A stretch of 64,000 nucleotides of DNA from assembly GCA_011525915.1 (NCBI GenBank), contig WYBM01000026.1, forward strand, positions 62,001 through 126,000, written 5' to 3'. Source of the stretch: Ardenticatenaceae bacterium (lineage in GTDB: Bacteria; Chloroflexota; Anaerolineae; Promineifilales; Promineifilaceae). Positions 54,598 through 63,325 of this stretch are shown here, in pieces. Position numbers and translations under genes: made by a program. The notes beneath the pieces are model-generated. The model worked only from the letters and a program-made list of their open reading frames with translations. It did not search any database and was not told the origin of the DNA. The stretch's first letter is position 1. Every line of letters begins with the position of its first letter.

Positions 54598-55626
54598 ATG
54601 CAGCGGCTTCTGGTCATTGGTGTGATGGTTATGTTTTGGGGGCTCATTATCGTGGGCATTGTGCGGCAGATGCCCGCCAGTCCCTTTGCCAACACGGCCG
54701 TGCCTACCCTGGTCACCACCTCAGAATCGGCCCTGCTGCGGCGGCCCAACCTAACCATGACACCGGCGATCCCCCCTACCTTTACGCCGCCATCTGCAGC
54801 GGCACCTGAGCCCCAAAACGGCATGGCACAGACCGTACCCTTACCTACCACCACCGCGCTGGCCAGCCTCAACGGCATTCCCCTGGCCAGCATCATTGTC
54901 ATGTCGCCGGCCGTGGTGGCCAACGCACAGGCCATTTTTGTGCAGGGGCAGACCTACGGCCGTAACTCGCACGCCTATGCCAAAGTGGGCGACAGTACCA
55001 TCCAAAACCCCCACTTCATGACCCGCTTTGATGAACCAGGTGGTTACAACCTGGGGCCTTATGCCTATTTGCAGCCTACCATCGATTATTTTGCCGGGTC
55101 ACACAGCCGCGAAGGCACGGCCGTGCGTCGGGGCCTTCACGCCTGGACAGTGCTGGACCCACTGTGGGCAGACAAAACAGTGTGCCAACCCCATGAAACG
55201 CCCATTGCCTGCGAAATCCGCCTGCATAACCCGGCCATTCTACTCATCCGGCTTGGCTCCAACGACGCCGGCGTGCCTGATAGCTTTGACCAGAATGTGC
55301 GGCAGGTAGTAACCCTGGCCGTCGCCAACGGCGTTATCCCCGTCATTGGTACCAAGGCAGACCGCTTCGAAGGTAGTAATATCAACAACGACATCTTGCG
55401 GCAGATTGCCGCCGACTACCAGGTCCCTCTATGGGATTTTGATGTAGCCGCCCAAATGATTCCAGGACGTGGTCTGGATGTGGACAACATCCACTTGAGC
55501 GCCTTTTTTGCCCACGATTACAGCTTACCAGTGGCTCTTGAGCGTGGGCATGGGGTGCACAACCTGACGGCACTGATGATGCTGCACGCCTTGTTGACCA
55601 TGGTCATGGCGCCGCAGGGTGAGTAA
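54598..55626 (+). CDS. Exported SGNH-family protein 1 of acylation cassette
   Basis: 342 aa. N-terminal TM (2-23), a Pro/Thr-rich linker to about residue 85, then an SGNH core: GDST (131-134, Ser133), LGSNDAG (block III Asn222) and DNIH (Asp296, His299). A full catalytic set is present. The C-Q-P-H-E...C pair and ADRFEGSNINND are shared with the two paralogues downstream. No SD is seen before ATG 54598; a TACAAT at 54585-54590 would start the transcript right at the ATG (leaderless). GTG 54574 is an alternative. SGNH proteins of MBOAT systems (DltD, AlgX/J, PatB) pass acyl groups to surface polymers. Confidence 0.82.
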   Translation: MQRLLVIGVMVMFWGLIIVGIVRQMPASPFANTAVPTLVTTSESALLRRPNLTMTPAIPPTFTPPSAAAPEPQNGMAQTVPLPTTTALASLNGIPLASIIVMSPAVVANAQAIFVQGQTYGRNSHAYAKVGDSTIQNPHFMTRFDEPGGYNLGPYAYLQPTIDYFAGSHSREGTAVRRGLHAWTVLDPLWADKTVCQPHETPIACEIRLHNPAILLIRLGSNDAGVPDSFDQNVRQVVTLAVANGVIPVIGTKADRFEGSNINNDILRQIAADYQVPLWDFDVAAQMIPGRGLDVDNIHLSAFFAHDYSLPVALERGHGVHNLTALMMLHALLTMVMAPQGE

Positions 55627-55652
55627 ATTTGCCACGGAGACACCAGGGTTTT

Positions 55653-56714
55653 ATGATGAAGACACATTGTTTTTGCCTGAGGCTTCAACCGCTGCCTTTA
55701 TGCCTGGCGGCAGCCATGGTGATGGGGGTTATGGTGGCAGCCTGTGGTCCCAACACGGCCGTAAGGCCAGCCACACCAACTAGCTTAAATGCAGCTACGC
55801 CTGACCTGCATAGAAAGGACACGGCCGTGCCATCATACACACCCACCACACCCACGCCGCCCCCATCGGCCACCGCGGCACCGCCCACAGCGCCGCCCAC
55901 AGCCACCACCACACCATCCCCCACCCACACACCTGCACCATCCCCCACACCATTGCCGTCTTTGAACGGCCTATTGCCTGGTGACATCTTGCTCATGGAC
56001 GAGGCCACACAAGCCAATGTGCGCCAGATTTACGCTAATGGCCAGGAATGGGGGCGTGACCCTCATCGTTTTTCTGTACTGGGTGACAGTACCGTGATGA
56101 CCCCTCATCTGATGGCCCGCTTTGAGCGCGAGGATTTAAATCTGGGTCCCTATGACTATCTACAACCCATTGTAGGCCGGTTCGCCGGCACCTGGCGCCG
56201 TTTCGGCGTGGCCACCAACTATGGCCTGCATTCCTGGTCTGTTTTTGACCCGCTGTGGGCAAACAAAAAGTGGTGTGAACCTAACGAGGATATGCTCACC
56301 TGCGAATTCCGGCTGCAAAACCCCGCTTTTTTGTTGATACGGTTGGGGTCTAATGATGCCGGCTCACCTGATGGCTTTGCCTACAACGTGCGGCAAGTAA
56401 TTGAACACGCCAGCGCCCACGGGGTTGTCCCTATCATCATCACCAAGCCAGACCGTTTTGAAGGGGACAATACCAACAACGAGATTTTGCGCCAATTGGC
56501 GGTAGACCATCATGTCCCTATTTGGGATTTGGACCGGGTGGCGGAAACGCTGCCGGGCAAAGGGCTGGACGAGGATCAGGTGCACATGCTGGAGTATACG
56601 GCTAACGATTTTACAGACCCGGCTGTTTTTACCAGCGGCCATGCCATGCAAGATTTATCAGGGCTCATGGCTCTGTATGCCGTTCTGCAAACGGTGCAAA
56701 CCCCGGCGGAATAG
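55653..56714 (+). CDS. SGNH-family lipoprotein 2 of acylation cassette
   Basis: 353 aa from ATG 55653 (a second ATG follows at once). Lipoprotein signal with lipobox VAAC (Cys31), a long Thr/Pro/Ala linker (about 40-105), then the same SGNH core as its neighbour: LGDST, LGSNDAG, and EDQVH for the Asp/His dyad. The paired Cys (KKWCEP ... LTCEFRL) is also kept. Clearly a duplicate of SGNH 1 with a lipid anchor in place of a TM. Confidence 0.85.
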   Translation: MMKTHCFCLRLQPLPLCLAAAMVMGVMVAACGPNTAVRPATPTSLNAATPDLHRKDTAVPSYTPTTPTPPPSATAAPPTAPPTATTTPSPTHTPAPSPTPLPSLNGLLPGDILLMDEATQANVRQIYANGQEWGRDPHRFSVLGDSTVMTPHLMARFEREDLNLGPYDYLQPIVGRFAGTWRRFGVATNYGLHSWSVFDPLWANKKWCEPNEDMLTCEFRLQNPAFLLIRLGSNDAGSPDGFAYNVRQVIEHASAHGVVPIIITKPDRFEGDNTNNEILRQLAVDHHVPIWDLDRVAETLPGKGLDEDQVHMLEYTANDFTDPAVFTSGHAMQDLSGLMALYAVLQTVQTPAE

Positions 56715-56740
56715 CTTATAATTCCCGGCCTGTTGGCATG

Positions 56741-56812
56741 GTAGGCAAACCGCACAAAGTTTTCGCAAATCCGGCATATTGGTTTTGTGCGGTTTCTCGA
56801 GGAATCGGCAAC
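56741..56812 (-). repeat. Dispersed hairpin element, copy 2
   Basis: Reverse-orientation copy of 8692-8763: 12-bp stem AAACCGCACAAA (56747-56758) and TTTGTGCGGTTT (56784-56795), 25-nt loop, flanked by CTCGAGGAATCGGCAA. Sits between the second SGNH gene and the small lipoprotein gene. Confidence 0.7.
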
Positions 56813-56847
56813 GCTTAAATTGATCTTAAATTTTCAGGAGAGGCTGC

Positions 56848-57222
56848 ATGAAGAAGCTACTGGTTTTGATGGCTCTGCTTACGGCCGTCATCACAGCGTG
56901 TGACAGCACTATAGGAGGGGGTGATCCTGCGGCCAGCGTGGAAACGTACCTCCAGGCCAAGGTAACTGGGGATGAAACCACCATCCGCCGCCTGCTTTGT
57001 TCTGAGATGGAACAGATAGCAGACCGCGAGATTCATACGTTTGACAGTGTGCAAGAGGTGACCATTGCCGATATGGCCTGTACCGATGGCGGCGACGGCC
57101 GTGTCACCTGTACCGGTGTCATCAAAGCCCTGTATGGCACAGAAGAGACAGAATTCCAACTCACCAACTATCGTGTCGTCCAGGAAGATGGCGAATGGAA
57201 ATGGTGCGGCGAGACTGAATGA
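56848..57222 (+). CDS. Small NTF2-like lipoprotein
   Basis: 124 aa; RBS CAGGAGAGG before ATG 56848. Signal peptide with lipobox AVITAC (Cys18). The mature part looks like an NTF2/Cdc-type cone fold (VETYLQAKVTGDETTIRRLLC ... EFQLTNYRVVQEDGEWKWC) as in DUF4878-like lipoproteins. It lies inside the acylation cassette; role unknown. Confidence 0.75.
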   Translation: MKKLLVLMALLTAVITACDSTIGGGDPAASVETYLQAKVTGDETTIRRLLCSEMEQIADREIHTFDSVQEVTIADMACTDGGDGRVTCTGVIKALYGTEETEFQLTNYRVVQEDGEWKWCGETE

Positions 57223-57269
57223 TCGGCAATCGGCTGCCGTCGACCGATGACCAATAACCGATGACCTAC

Positions 57270-57386
57270 ATGCAAAAACTATTCTCTCGTGAAAACCTGA
57301 TAGCCCTGGCCCTGTGCTTCCTGATCATCTTGTTGGTGATTGTGACCACAGACAGTGCGCCGCAGTGGATCTACCAGGGGTTTTGA
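57270..57386 (+). CDS. DltX-like 38-aa single-span protein of MBOAT cassette
   Basis: Short ORF ATG 57270 to TGA 57386. N terminus MQKLFSREN (basic), one TM (LIALALCFLIILLVIVTT, about 10-27), then an exposed tail ending DSAPQWIYQGF. By the positive-inside rule the tail is outside. The build and the C-terminal aromatic-Tyr-x-x-Phe end match DltX, the small peptide of Dlt operons. As I recall, the DltX C-terminal Tyr is the proposed intermediate acyl acceptor between DltB and DltD. It sits 11 bp before the third SGNH gene, which overlaps the MBOAT gene. No strong SD. Too short for default gene callers. Confidence 0.7.
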   Translation: MQKLFSRENLIALALCFLIILLVIVTTDSAPQWIYQGF

Positions 57387-57397
57387 GACAGGGCCGC

Positions 57398-58510
57398 GTG
57401 TTGAGGCAAACCCACGACGCTTTTTGCTTGCTGTTATGCCTGACGGCCATAATCCAGACCGCTTGTGGCCCGGCACTGCCCAACCCAACGCCCACAAGGA
57501 ACACGGCCGTATGGCTGTCACCCACGGCCGTGCCGCCATCTTTCACGCCATCACCACGGCCCGCTATCACGACCGTGCCCATCATCGTCCTGTCTCCAAC
57601 CCATCGACAGGCTGCCCACCCCATGACCCCCTCACAGCCCCCCCTCCTCCCTTCACCTTCACCTTCGCTCACCCCCTTGCCACCCTCTCGCCGCCCTTCC
57701 CCGCCACCACCCCTCCTGGTTAATGGCCTGACATTAGACGACTTCCTGATAATGGACGGCGTTACGCGCCAGAATGTACGCACCATTTACCGTCGAGGGC
57801 AGGCGCTGGGGCGTAATGCGCATGCCTTCTCAAAATTGGGCGACAGTGGGGCGTTCACCGGCCATTACCTGACACGTTTTGACTACCCACCCCATTACAC
57901 CCTGGGCGACTACGCTTATTTGCAACCAGTCATTGACCATTACAAAGATTCGTTTGAACGCTATGGGGTGGCTGTGGTCGTTGGTATCAGCTCCTGGCAC
58001 GTGCTAGACCCGGCGCGTACCAACCTGACCTGGTGCGCCCCAGAGGAGCACATGCTGGCGTGTGAAATACGGCTGCACAACCCCAGCATTCTGTTTATTC
58101 GCCTGGGTACCAATGACGCTTCCTCAGCGGAAGTGCTAGCGCGCAACCTGCAGCGCATTATCGCGTTTACGGTTGAGCAGGGCGTAATCCCCATCCTGGC
58201 TACCAAGGCCGATCGTTTTGAAGAGGCCTACAACCAGAACAACGAAGCGATCCGCCATGTGGCCGCCGATTTCCACATTCCGTTGTGGGATTTTGACCGG
58301 GTGGCCAGCACACTGCCTAATCACGGGCTGATGGCCGATCAGGTGCATCTGACCCATGCCGACCGCAACGATTACACTGACCCGGACACCTTTAGCAAAG
58401 GCTACCCGATGAACGACCTGACGGCGCTCTTTGTGCTGAAAACTATGCTGGAAACAGTCAGAGAACCAACGTATGTGGCCCCCTCTTTTCAGGAGGCTGT
58501 ACAGCCGTGA
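57398..58510 (+). CDS. SGNH-family lipoprotein 3 of acylation cassette
   Basis: 370 aa from GTG 57398; the frame is open to 57314, but this start gives a clean lipoprotein signal (lipobox IQTAC, Cys23). A Pro/Ser-rich linker follows (about 30-110). SGNH core: LGDSG, LGTNDAS (block III, Asn), and ADQVH near the C terminus. Keeps the Cys pair (LTWCAPEE ... LACEIRL). Stop overlaps the MBOAT start (GTGA), so the two are translationally coupled; this is probably the direct DltD-like partner. Confidence 0.82.
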   Translation: MLRQTHDAFCLLLCLTAIIQTACGPALPNPTPTRNTAVWLSPTAVPPSFTPSPRPAITTVPIIVLSPTHRQAAHPMTPSQPPLLPSPSPSLTPLPPSRRPSPPPPLLVNGLTLDDFLIMDGVTRQNVRTIYRRGQALGRNAHAFSKLGDSGAFTGHYLTRFDYPPHYTLGDYAYLQPVIDHYKDSFERYGVAVVVGISSWHVLDPARTNLTWCAPEEHMLACEIRLHNPSILFIRLGTNDASSAEVLARNLQRIIAFTVEQGVIPILATKADRFEEAYNQNNEAIRHVAADFHIPLWDFDRVASTLPNHGLMADQVHLTHADRNDYTDPDTFSKGYPMNDLTALFVLKTMLETVREPTYVAPSFQEAVQP

Positions 58511-60063
58511 ATGTTGATCTGGTGGTCATTGGCCTGTTTGTGGGGACGTCCCTGTTATATACTCTGCTCATTCCCGGCCGATGGCGCGGCTGGTTCCTCT
58601 TTATCGTCAGTGTACTGGCCATTTACTGGCGGCAAAGCTTTACCCCGCTTCGCTTTGCCGACTACCTCTTACAGACGATCACCATCCTGCTCACCGTGTT
58701 GACGTGGTGGGTAACAAGACCTGAACCCAACGGGGCAGCAGCAAAAGGCTGGCTAAAGCCTGACAGATCTGATGTTGTCACACTGTTGGTCTTGTTTGGG
58801 CTGGTGCTGCTGGTGGCAGGCAACCGTTATCTGGCAGTGGAATGGCGCCTGACGGCGTCACGCCCCCCGTCGCCATGGTGGGTGGCTGTTGGGCTGCTGG
58901 CAAGCGGCGGGCTGTTTGCCCTGGCCTGGCACTGGCTGCGCCGGGCAGCACGACGGCCGTTACTAACGGCCGTCATCCTGTTCATTGCCCTGCTCTTTGC
59001 CCTGCTCAAAGCGCCAGCGCTGACCACGGCCGTGGCTGCCGGCTGGCGCACCCTCACCGGCCAGCAAGCAGCCCTGGCCGCCCCCTCTGACCTGACCTGG
59101 TTGGGCTTTTCCTATGTGGCCTTTCGCCTCATTCACACCCTGCGTGATCGGCAAACAGGGCCGTTGGCGGTCACGCCGCCGCTCACACTGCGCGAATTTG
59201 TAACCTACGTCCTCTTCTTCCCCAGCTATGTCGCCGGGCCCATAGACCGGGTAGAGCGGTTTGTGGGGGATGTGCGGGAAGAGGGGAAAAGGTATTCAGT
59301 ATTCGGTATTCAGCATTCAGTGATCAGGCAAAAAGGCGATGTGCCGAACCCATCACCGCTACCGGGGACGGATTACGGATCGCGCTATTGGCAGGGCGGC
59401 GGGCGCATTCTCATCGGCCTGTTTAAGAAGTTTGTCATTGCGGACACACTGGCGTTGGGGATGTCACTGACGGCCGTCAATGCCGCCCAGGCCACCTCTA
59501 CCCTTTGGCTGTGGGTGCTGTTGTATGGGTATGCCCTGCGATTGTTTTTTGATTTTAGCGGCTATACCGATATGGCCATTGGTCTGGGCATGCTGTTTGG
59601 GGTGACCTTGCCGGAGAATTTTAAACGGCCGTACCACACCACCAACATCACCGCCTTTTGGCAAAGCTGGCACATCACCCTCAGTGCCTGGGCCCGTTTT
59701 TACGTCTTCAGCCCGCTCTCCCGCTCATGGCTGCGGCGCCGACGACGGCCGTCTAACACCATCATCCTGTTCACCGCCCACCTGGCCACCATGATCATCA
59801 TCGGTCTGTGGCATGGCCTTACAGTAAATTACTTGATCTGGGGACTGTGGCATGGGCTGGCGCTGTTTGCCCACAAACAGTGGAGCGACCGCACCCGGCA
59901 ATGGTATCAAGGTCTACAGGAAAAACCGTGGCCAAAGCGGGGCTGGACGGCCGTGACCTGGTTCCTGACCTTCCACTATGTGACCCTGGGCTGGGTGTGG
60001 TTTACCCTACCCACACCTCAACTGGCGCTGGAGACGTTTGGCAAGTTGTTGGGAATTAAGTAG
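58507..60063 (+). CDS. MBOAT-family O-acyltransferase (DltB/AlgI-like)
   Basis: 518 aa starting with GTG 58507 inside the stop of the previous gene. About ten to twelve helices. MBOAT signatures: FPSYVAGPIDRVERF, NFKRPYHTTNITAFWQSWHITLS, and the catalytic His in IIGLWHGLTVNYLIWGLWHG (about residue 436). MBOATs take an acyl group from an acyl carrier or CoA on the inside and move it through the membrane. Unusual: a 40-bp piece of the CAGT-type dispersed repeat (59290-59329) is read in frame as RYSVFGIQHSV in a cytoplasmic loop before RILIGLFKKFVIAD. The neighbouring genes supply carrier, ligase, small peptide and SGNH partners. Confidence 0.9.
   Translation: MNVDLVVIGLFVGTSLLYTLLIPGRWRGWFLFIVSVLAIYWRQSFTPLRFADYLLQTITILLTVLTWWVTRPEPNGAAAKGWLKPDRSDVVTLLVLFGLVLLVAGNRYLAVEWRLTASRPPSPWWVAVGLLASGGLFALAWHWLRRAARRPLLTAVILFIALLFALLKAPALTTAVAAGWRTLTGQQAALAAPSDLTWLGFSYVAFRLIHTLRDRQTGPLAVTPPLTLREFVTYVLFFPSYVAGPIDRVERFVGDVREEGKRYSVFGIQHSVIRQKGDVPNPSPLPGTDYGSRYWQGGGRILIGLFKKFVIADTLALGMSLTAVNAAQATSTLWLWVLLYGYALRLFFDFSGYTDMAIGLGMLFGVTLPENFKRPYHTTNITAFWQSWHITLSAWARFYVFSPLSRSWLRRRRRPSNTIILFTAHLATMIIIGLWHGLTVNYLIWGLWHGLALFAHKQWSDRTRQWYQGLQEKPWPKRGWTAVTWFLTFHYVTLGWVWFTLPTPQLALETFGKLLGIK
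59290..59329. repeat. Dispersed CAGT-type repeat fragment inside MBOAT gene
   Basis: GGTATTCAGTATTCGG and CATTCAGTGATCAG units read in frame; same sequence style as 26465-26594 and 37770-37859. Confidence 0.6.
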
Positions 60064-60076
60064 ACTCAGCTCTACC

Positions 60077-61240
60077 ATGCAAAACTGGCAAGCCATCGGC
60101 CGCATTCTGTTAAAAGCGGCCATTTTATTTGTGATAGTGAACGTAGTCATTGCGGCGCTGCGGCCATACCCTACCCTTGCGGCCGTCTCCCTCTACAATA
60201 CCGTGTATCCTGGTCGGCCGCGCCTGCCCTACGGCGAAAACCCGGCAGAAAGCTATAACCTGAGCCTGAACAGCCTGCCAGCCATGTTCGCCAGTCACAC
60301 CCTTAGCCGACCAAAAGCAGCCGATGAGTTCCGTGTCATTTTGCTAGGTGATTCAGGGGTCTGGGGTTGGTTTTTAGCGAATGAAGACACGTTGGCCGGG
60401 CAGTTAAACACGATGGGGCCCGTTATGGGTGACGGCCGTACCGTGATCGTTTATAACCTGGGCTACCCCCTCATGTCTGTGGGCAAAGATTTGCTGCTGC
60501 TGGACGAGGCGATGCAGTACAGTCCTGACCTCATCCTTTGGCCGGTGACACTGGAATCTTTGGTTCCGGCCCGGCAGCTGGACCACCCCATTTTACAGCA
60601 TAACCCGGCCCGGCTGCGCCGCCTCATAGAAGCGTATGACCTAACCCTGGACCCCTACGATCACCGTTTTGTGACGCCAGGTTTTCTGGGCCACACCCTC
60701 GTCGGCCAGCGACGTGCCCTGGCCGATTGGCTGCGTTTGCAGCAGGTAGGTGTGGCCTGGGCGGCCACCGGCATTGACCAGGTCATCCCCACAGACATCC
60801 CCCTGCGCCAATCTGACTTTGACGCCGACGTAAGCTGGCAAACGTTTGCAGCTGAAAGCAAGCTAACCACCCATGACCTGGCCTTTGACCTGCTGGCTGC
60901 CGGGGCAGCCCGCGCCGGTGATGTGCCTGTGCTGATCATCAATGAGCCTATATTTGTGAGCAATGGCCAAAACAGCCATAAGCGCTATAACCTATGGTAC
61001 CCTCGTTGGGCCTATGACCAGTACCGTGAATTGTTGGCGGCTACGGCCGTGGCTCACCAATGGCCATATCTGGACTTGTGGGATGTTATACCACCCCATG
61101 AGTTTACTGATAGCCCCGTTCACCTGACGCCCGCCGGGGTAACCCTGTTAGCAGAGAGCGTGTGGGCGGGGGTCACAGCCGGGTCTAGCCCTGGCCTTTC
61201 TATGATCTGGCCGACCACCAAGGAGCATGAAGGGCAGTAA
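60077..61240 (+). CDS. Membrane-anchored SGNH protein (DltD/AlgJ-like)
   Basis: 387 aa from ATG 60077. One N-terminal TM (about 10-27), then an outside domain with LLGDSGVWGWFL (GDS at 91-93) and a C-terminal DSPVHLTPAG (Asp/His dyad). Unlike the three other SGNH proteins it has no Pro-rich linker and no Cys pair; its central part (YSPDLILWPVTLESL) is more like the AlgJ/DltD-type families that sit next to MBOATs. Starts 14 bp after the MBOAT stop. Confidence 0.8.
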   Translation: MQNWQAIGRILLKAAILFVIVNVVIAALRPYPTLAAVSLYNTVYPGRPRLPYGENPAESYNLSLNSLPAMFASHTLSRPKAADEFRVILLGDSGVWGWFLANEDTLAGQLNTMGPVMGDGRTVIVYNLGYPLMSVGKDLLLLDEAMQYSPDLILWPVTLESLVPARQLDHPILQHNPARLRRLIEAYDLTLDPYDHRFVTPGFLGHTLVGQRRALADWLRLQQVGVAWAATGIDQVIPTDIPLRQSDFDADVSWQTFAAESKLTTHDLAFDLLAAGAARAGDVPVLIINEPIFVSNGQNSHKRYNLWYPRWAYDQYRELLAATAVAHQWPYLDLWDVIPPHEFTDSPVHLTPAGVTLLAESVWAGVTAGSSPGLSMIWPTTKEHEGQ

Positions 61241-61329
61241 CCTGCCTGCAGCGTGCCCCTGGGGAGGTTTTTTAGAGGCAAACTGTTTATAATTCTGCTT
61301 ATAAATCTCCTATAGGGAGTGGAGATACC

Positions 61330-61596
61330 ATGGACGAACAAACTATCCGCGCCAAACTACGCGCCTTTATTACCCGTGAACTTATCCGCGATGCGGGTTA
61401 CAACTTGCAAGACGATGAGGGTATCATCAGCAATGGTCTGATGGATAGTTTTGCGCTGGCAGAATTTGGCGTCTACGTAGAGCAAGAATTTAACGTCTAT
61501 ATTCCGGACGCAGACCTGACTGTAGCCAAACTGGACACGCTCAACCAGATGGTAGCCCGGATTATGCGAGATCTCGCCGTATCTGGCCAGCCCTAG
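61330..61596 (+). CDS. Acyl carrier protein (DltC-like role)
   Basis: 88 aa, acidic, four-helix ACP. The phosphopantetheine Ser is Ser40 in GLMDSFALAEF; the local motif is like DltC (GLLDSF). GGAGTGGAGA serves ATG 61330. A TATAAT at 61288-61293 could be an internal -10. Five bp before the ligase gene, so it is almost certainly the carrier for that ligase. Not a type-II FAS ACP (lacks the DSLD motif). Confidence 0.92.
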   Translation: MDEQTIRAKLRAFITRELIRDAGYNLQDDEGIISNGLMDSFALAEFGVYVEQEFNVYIPDADLTVAKLDTLNQMVARIMRDLAVSGQP

Positions 61597-61601
61597 AGAC
61601 A

Positions 61602-63302
61602 ATGCTCACCCGGCATACACGGCCGTCTTTCCACACCCTGGATGATGCTATCACACTTGCGGTCGACGATGACACACCAGACGCCATCATCTATCGGGAA
61701 ACGGGCCAGGAACCGGTATACGTTTCCCGGCGGCAGTTCCGGGCACATGTTGCTGGCTATGCGAGTGCCCTGTACGGGTTAGGTATTCAGTCAGGTGACC
61801 TGGTTATCATCGCCCATACCCAAAATCTGGAGAGCATTTACGCTTTTTGGGGGGCGATGCGGCTGGGGGCTATCCCCGCCATGTTTCCCACCCTCACCGA
61901 AAAGATGGATCCCACTATCTACCAGCGGCATATGGCTGAACTGGTGCGGCTGTCTGGCGTCAAAGCGGTGTTGACCACGGCTGAGTTTGCGCCGCATTTA
62001 CGGGCAGCGCTGCCCTGCCCGGTGTATGGCTCAACAGAGATACAAGCGAGGCCAATGGCCCCTGAAGAGCACCTTTACCCGTCAATCCCTCATGGCTATT
62101 CTCCCCATGCAAACAACATCGCTTTCTTGCAGCACTCTTCCGGCACCACAGGCCTACAAAAAGGGGTGGCGCTGTCACACACGGCCGTGCTGAACCAGAT
62201 TGCCAGCATGAGCGACGCCATTCACCTCCATAAGCAAGATGTGATCGTCAGCTGGCTGCCTCTGTACCATGACATGGGCCTCATTGCCGGCTTTTTATTG
62301 CCATTGATACAGGGCATCCCCCTGGTGCTTATGTCTCCGTTTGACTGGGTCAGCCACCCGGCGCTGCTGCTGCAGGCCATCCATGATCACCAGGGCACAC
62401 TTTGCTGGCTGCCTAACTTTGCCTACAATCACTGCGCCCGCCGCATTCGGGCGCGAGACCAGGCAGGATTATCGCTGGCCTCCATGCGCTTGTTTATCAA
62501 CTGCTCAGAGCCGGTACGGCATGACAGTCACCAGCTGTTTCTGGAGAAATTTACCTCAAATGGCGTACGACCGGAGATGTTGGGCGTGAGTTATGCCATG
62601 GCCGAAAACACCTTTGCCGTGACCCAAACGGTACCAGGACAGCCGGCCAGGTGTGACATTGTTAATGAACAGGAACTCACCACTGATGGAGTGGCCACCC
62701 CGGTAGAAAAGGAGCATCCCCAGGCCGGGGTGAAGGTTTCTTGTGGTGCGGCCATTGCCGGTACGGCCGTGTGCGTGTTGGCACCTGACGGCCGTGTCTT
62801 GCCAGACCGGCACGTGGGCGAACTGGCCATCCGCAGCAACTGTATGCTCACTGAATATTACAAACGACCTGATCTACAACCCTGCCAAAACGGTTGGTAC
62901 CACACCGGCGACCAGGGTTATATGGTAGACGGCAACGTCTTTGTCATTGGCCGGACCAGCGACCTGATCATCAACGCCGGCAAAAACATCTACCCGCAAG
63001 ACATCGAGGCCATTGTCAATACCGTGCCCGGCGTTCACGCTGGCCGTGCCGTCTGTTTTGGTGTGCCTGACGAAAAAGAAGGCACTGAACTGCTTGCCGT
63101 GGTGGCAGAAGTAAACACAGAAGACCCGGAAGTTCGCCAGGAAATCAATAAAACAATCCGGCAAGAAGTAACCCGGCATGGTGCCGTAGCTGTCAGTTAC
63201 GTTTATCTGGTTGGCCCCCGTTGGCTGCTTAAGACTTCCAGCGGCAAAATCGCCCGCGCCGCTAACCGGGACAAGTGGCTGATGGAAACAGGTAAACGGT
63301 GA
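61602..63302 (+). CDS. Acyl-AMP ligase (FAAL-like), DltA-like role
   Basis: 566 aa adenylate-forming enzyme. Seen: A3 P-loop LQHSSGTTGLQKGVALSH, A5 segment SYAMAEN, INCSEPVR (like the NGAEPVR of fatty-acyl-AMP ligases), A7-A8 YHTGDQGY and GRTSDLIINAGKNIYPQDIE, and A10 catalytic Lys in SSGKIARA. It should activate a carboxylic acid as acyl-AMP and load the adjacent carrier. The FAAL-like features favour a fatty or other non-amino acid over D-alanine, but the specificity is inferred. ATG 61602 is coupled to the ACP gene. Confidence 0.88.
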   Translation: MLTRHTRPSFHTLDDAITLAVDDDTPDAIIYRETGQEPVYVSRRQFRAHVAGYASALYGLGIQSGDLVIIAHTQNLESIYAFWGAMRLGAIPAMFPTLTEKMDPTIYQRHMAELVRLSGVKAVLTTAEFAPHLRAALPCPVYGSTEIQARPMAPEEHLYPSIPHGYSPHANNIAFLQHSSGTTGLQKGVALSHTAVLNQIASMSDAIHLHKQDVIVSWLPLYHDMGLIAGFLLPLIQGIPLVLMSPFDWVSHPALLLQAIHDHQGTLCWLPNFAYNHCARRIRARDQAGLSLASMRLFINCSEPVRHDSHQLFLEKFTSNGVRPEMLGVSYAMAENTFAVTQTVPGQPARCDIVNEQELTTDGVATPVEKEHPQAGVKVSCGAAIAGTAVCVLAPDGRVLPDRHVGELAIRSNCMLTEYYKRPDLQPCQNGWYHTGDQGYMVDGNVFVIGRTSDLIINAGKNIYPQDIEAIVNTVPGVHAGRAVCFGVPDEKEGTELLAVVAEVNTEDPEVRQEINKTIRQEVTRHGAVAVSYVYLVGPRWLLKTSSGKIARAANRDKWLMETGKR

Positions 63303-63325
63303 ACAAGGCTTGATCATCAGGAAGC

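Noticed and set aside
57314..57397. Upstream extension of the third SGNH lipoprotein
   Set aside because: It would overlap the small DltX-like gene and hide the lipoprotein signal that starts cleanly at GTG 57398.
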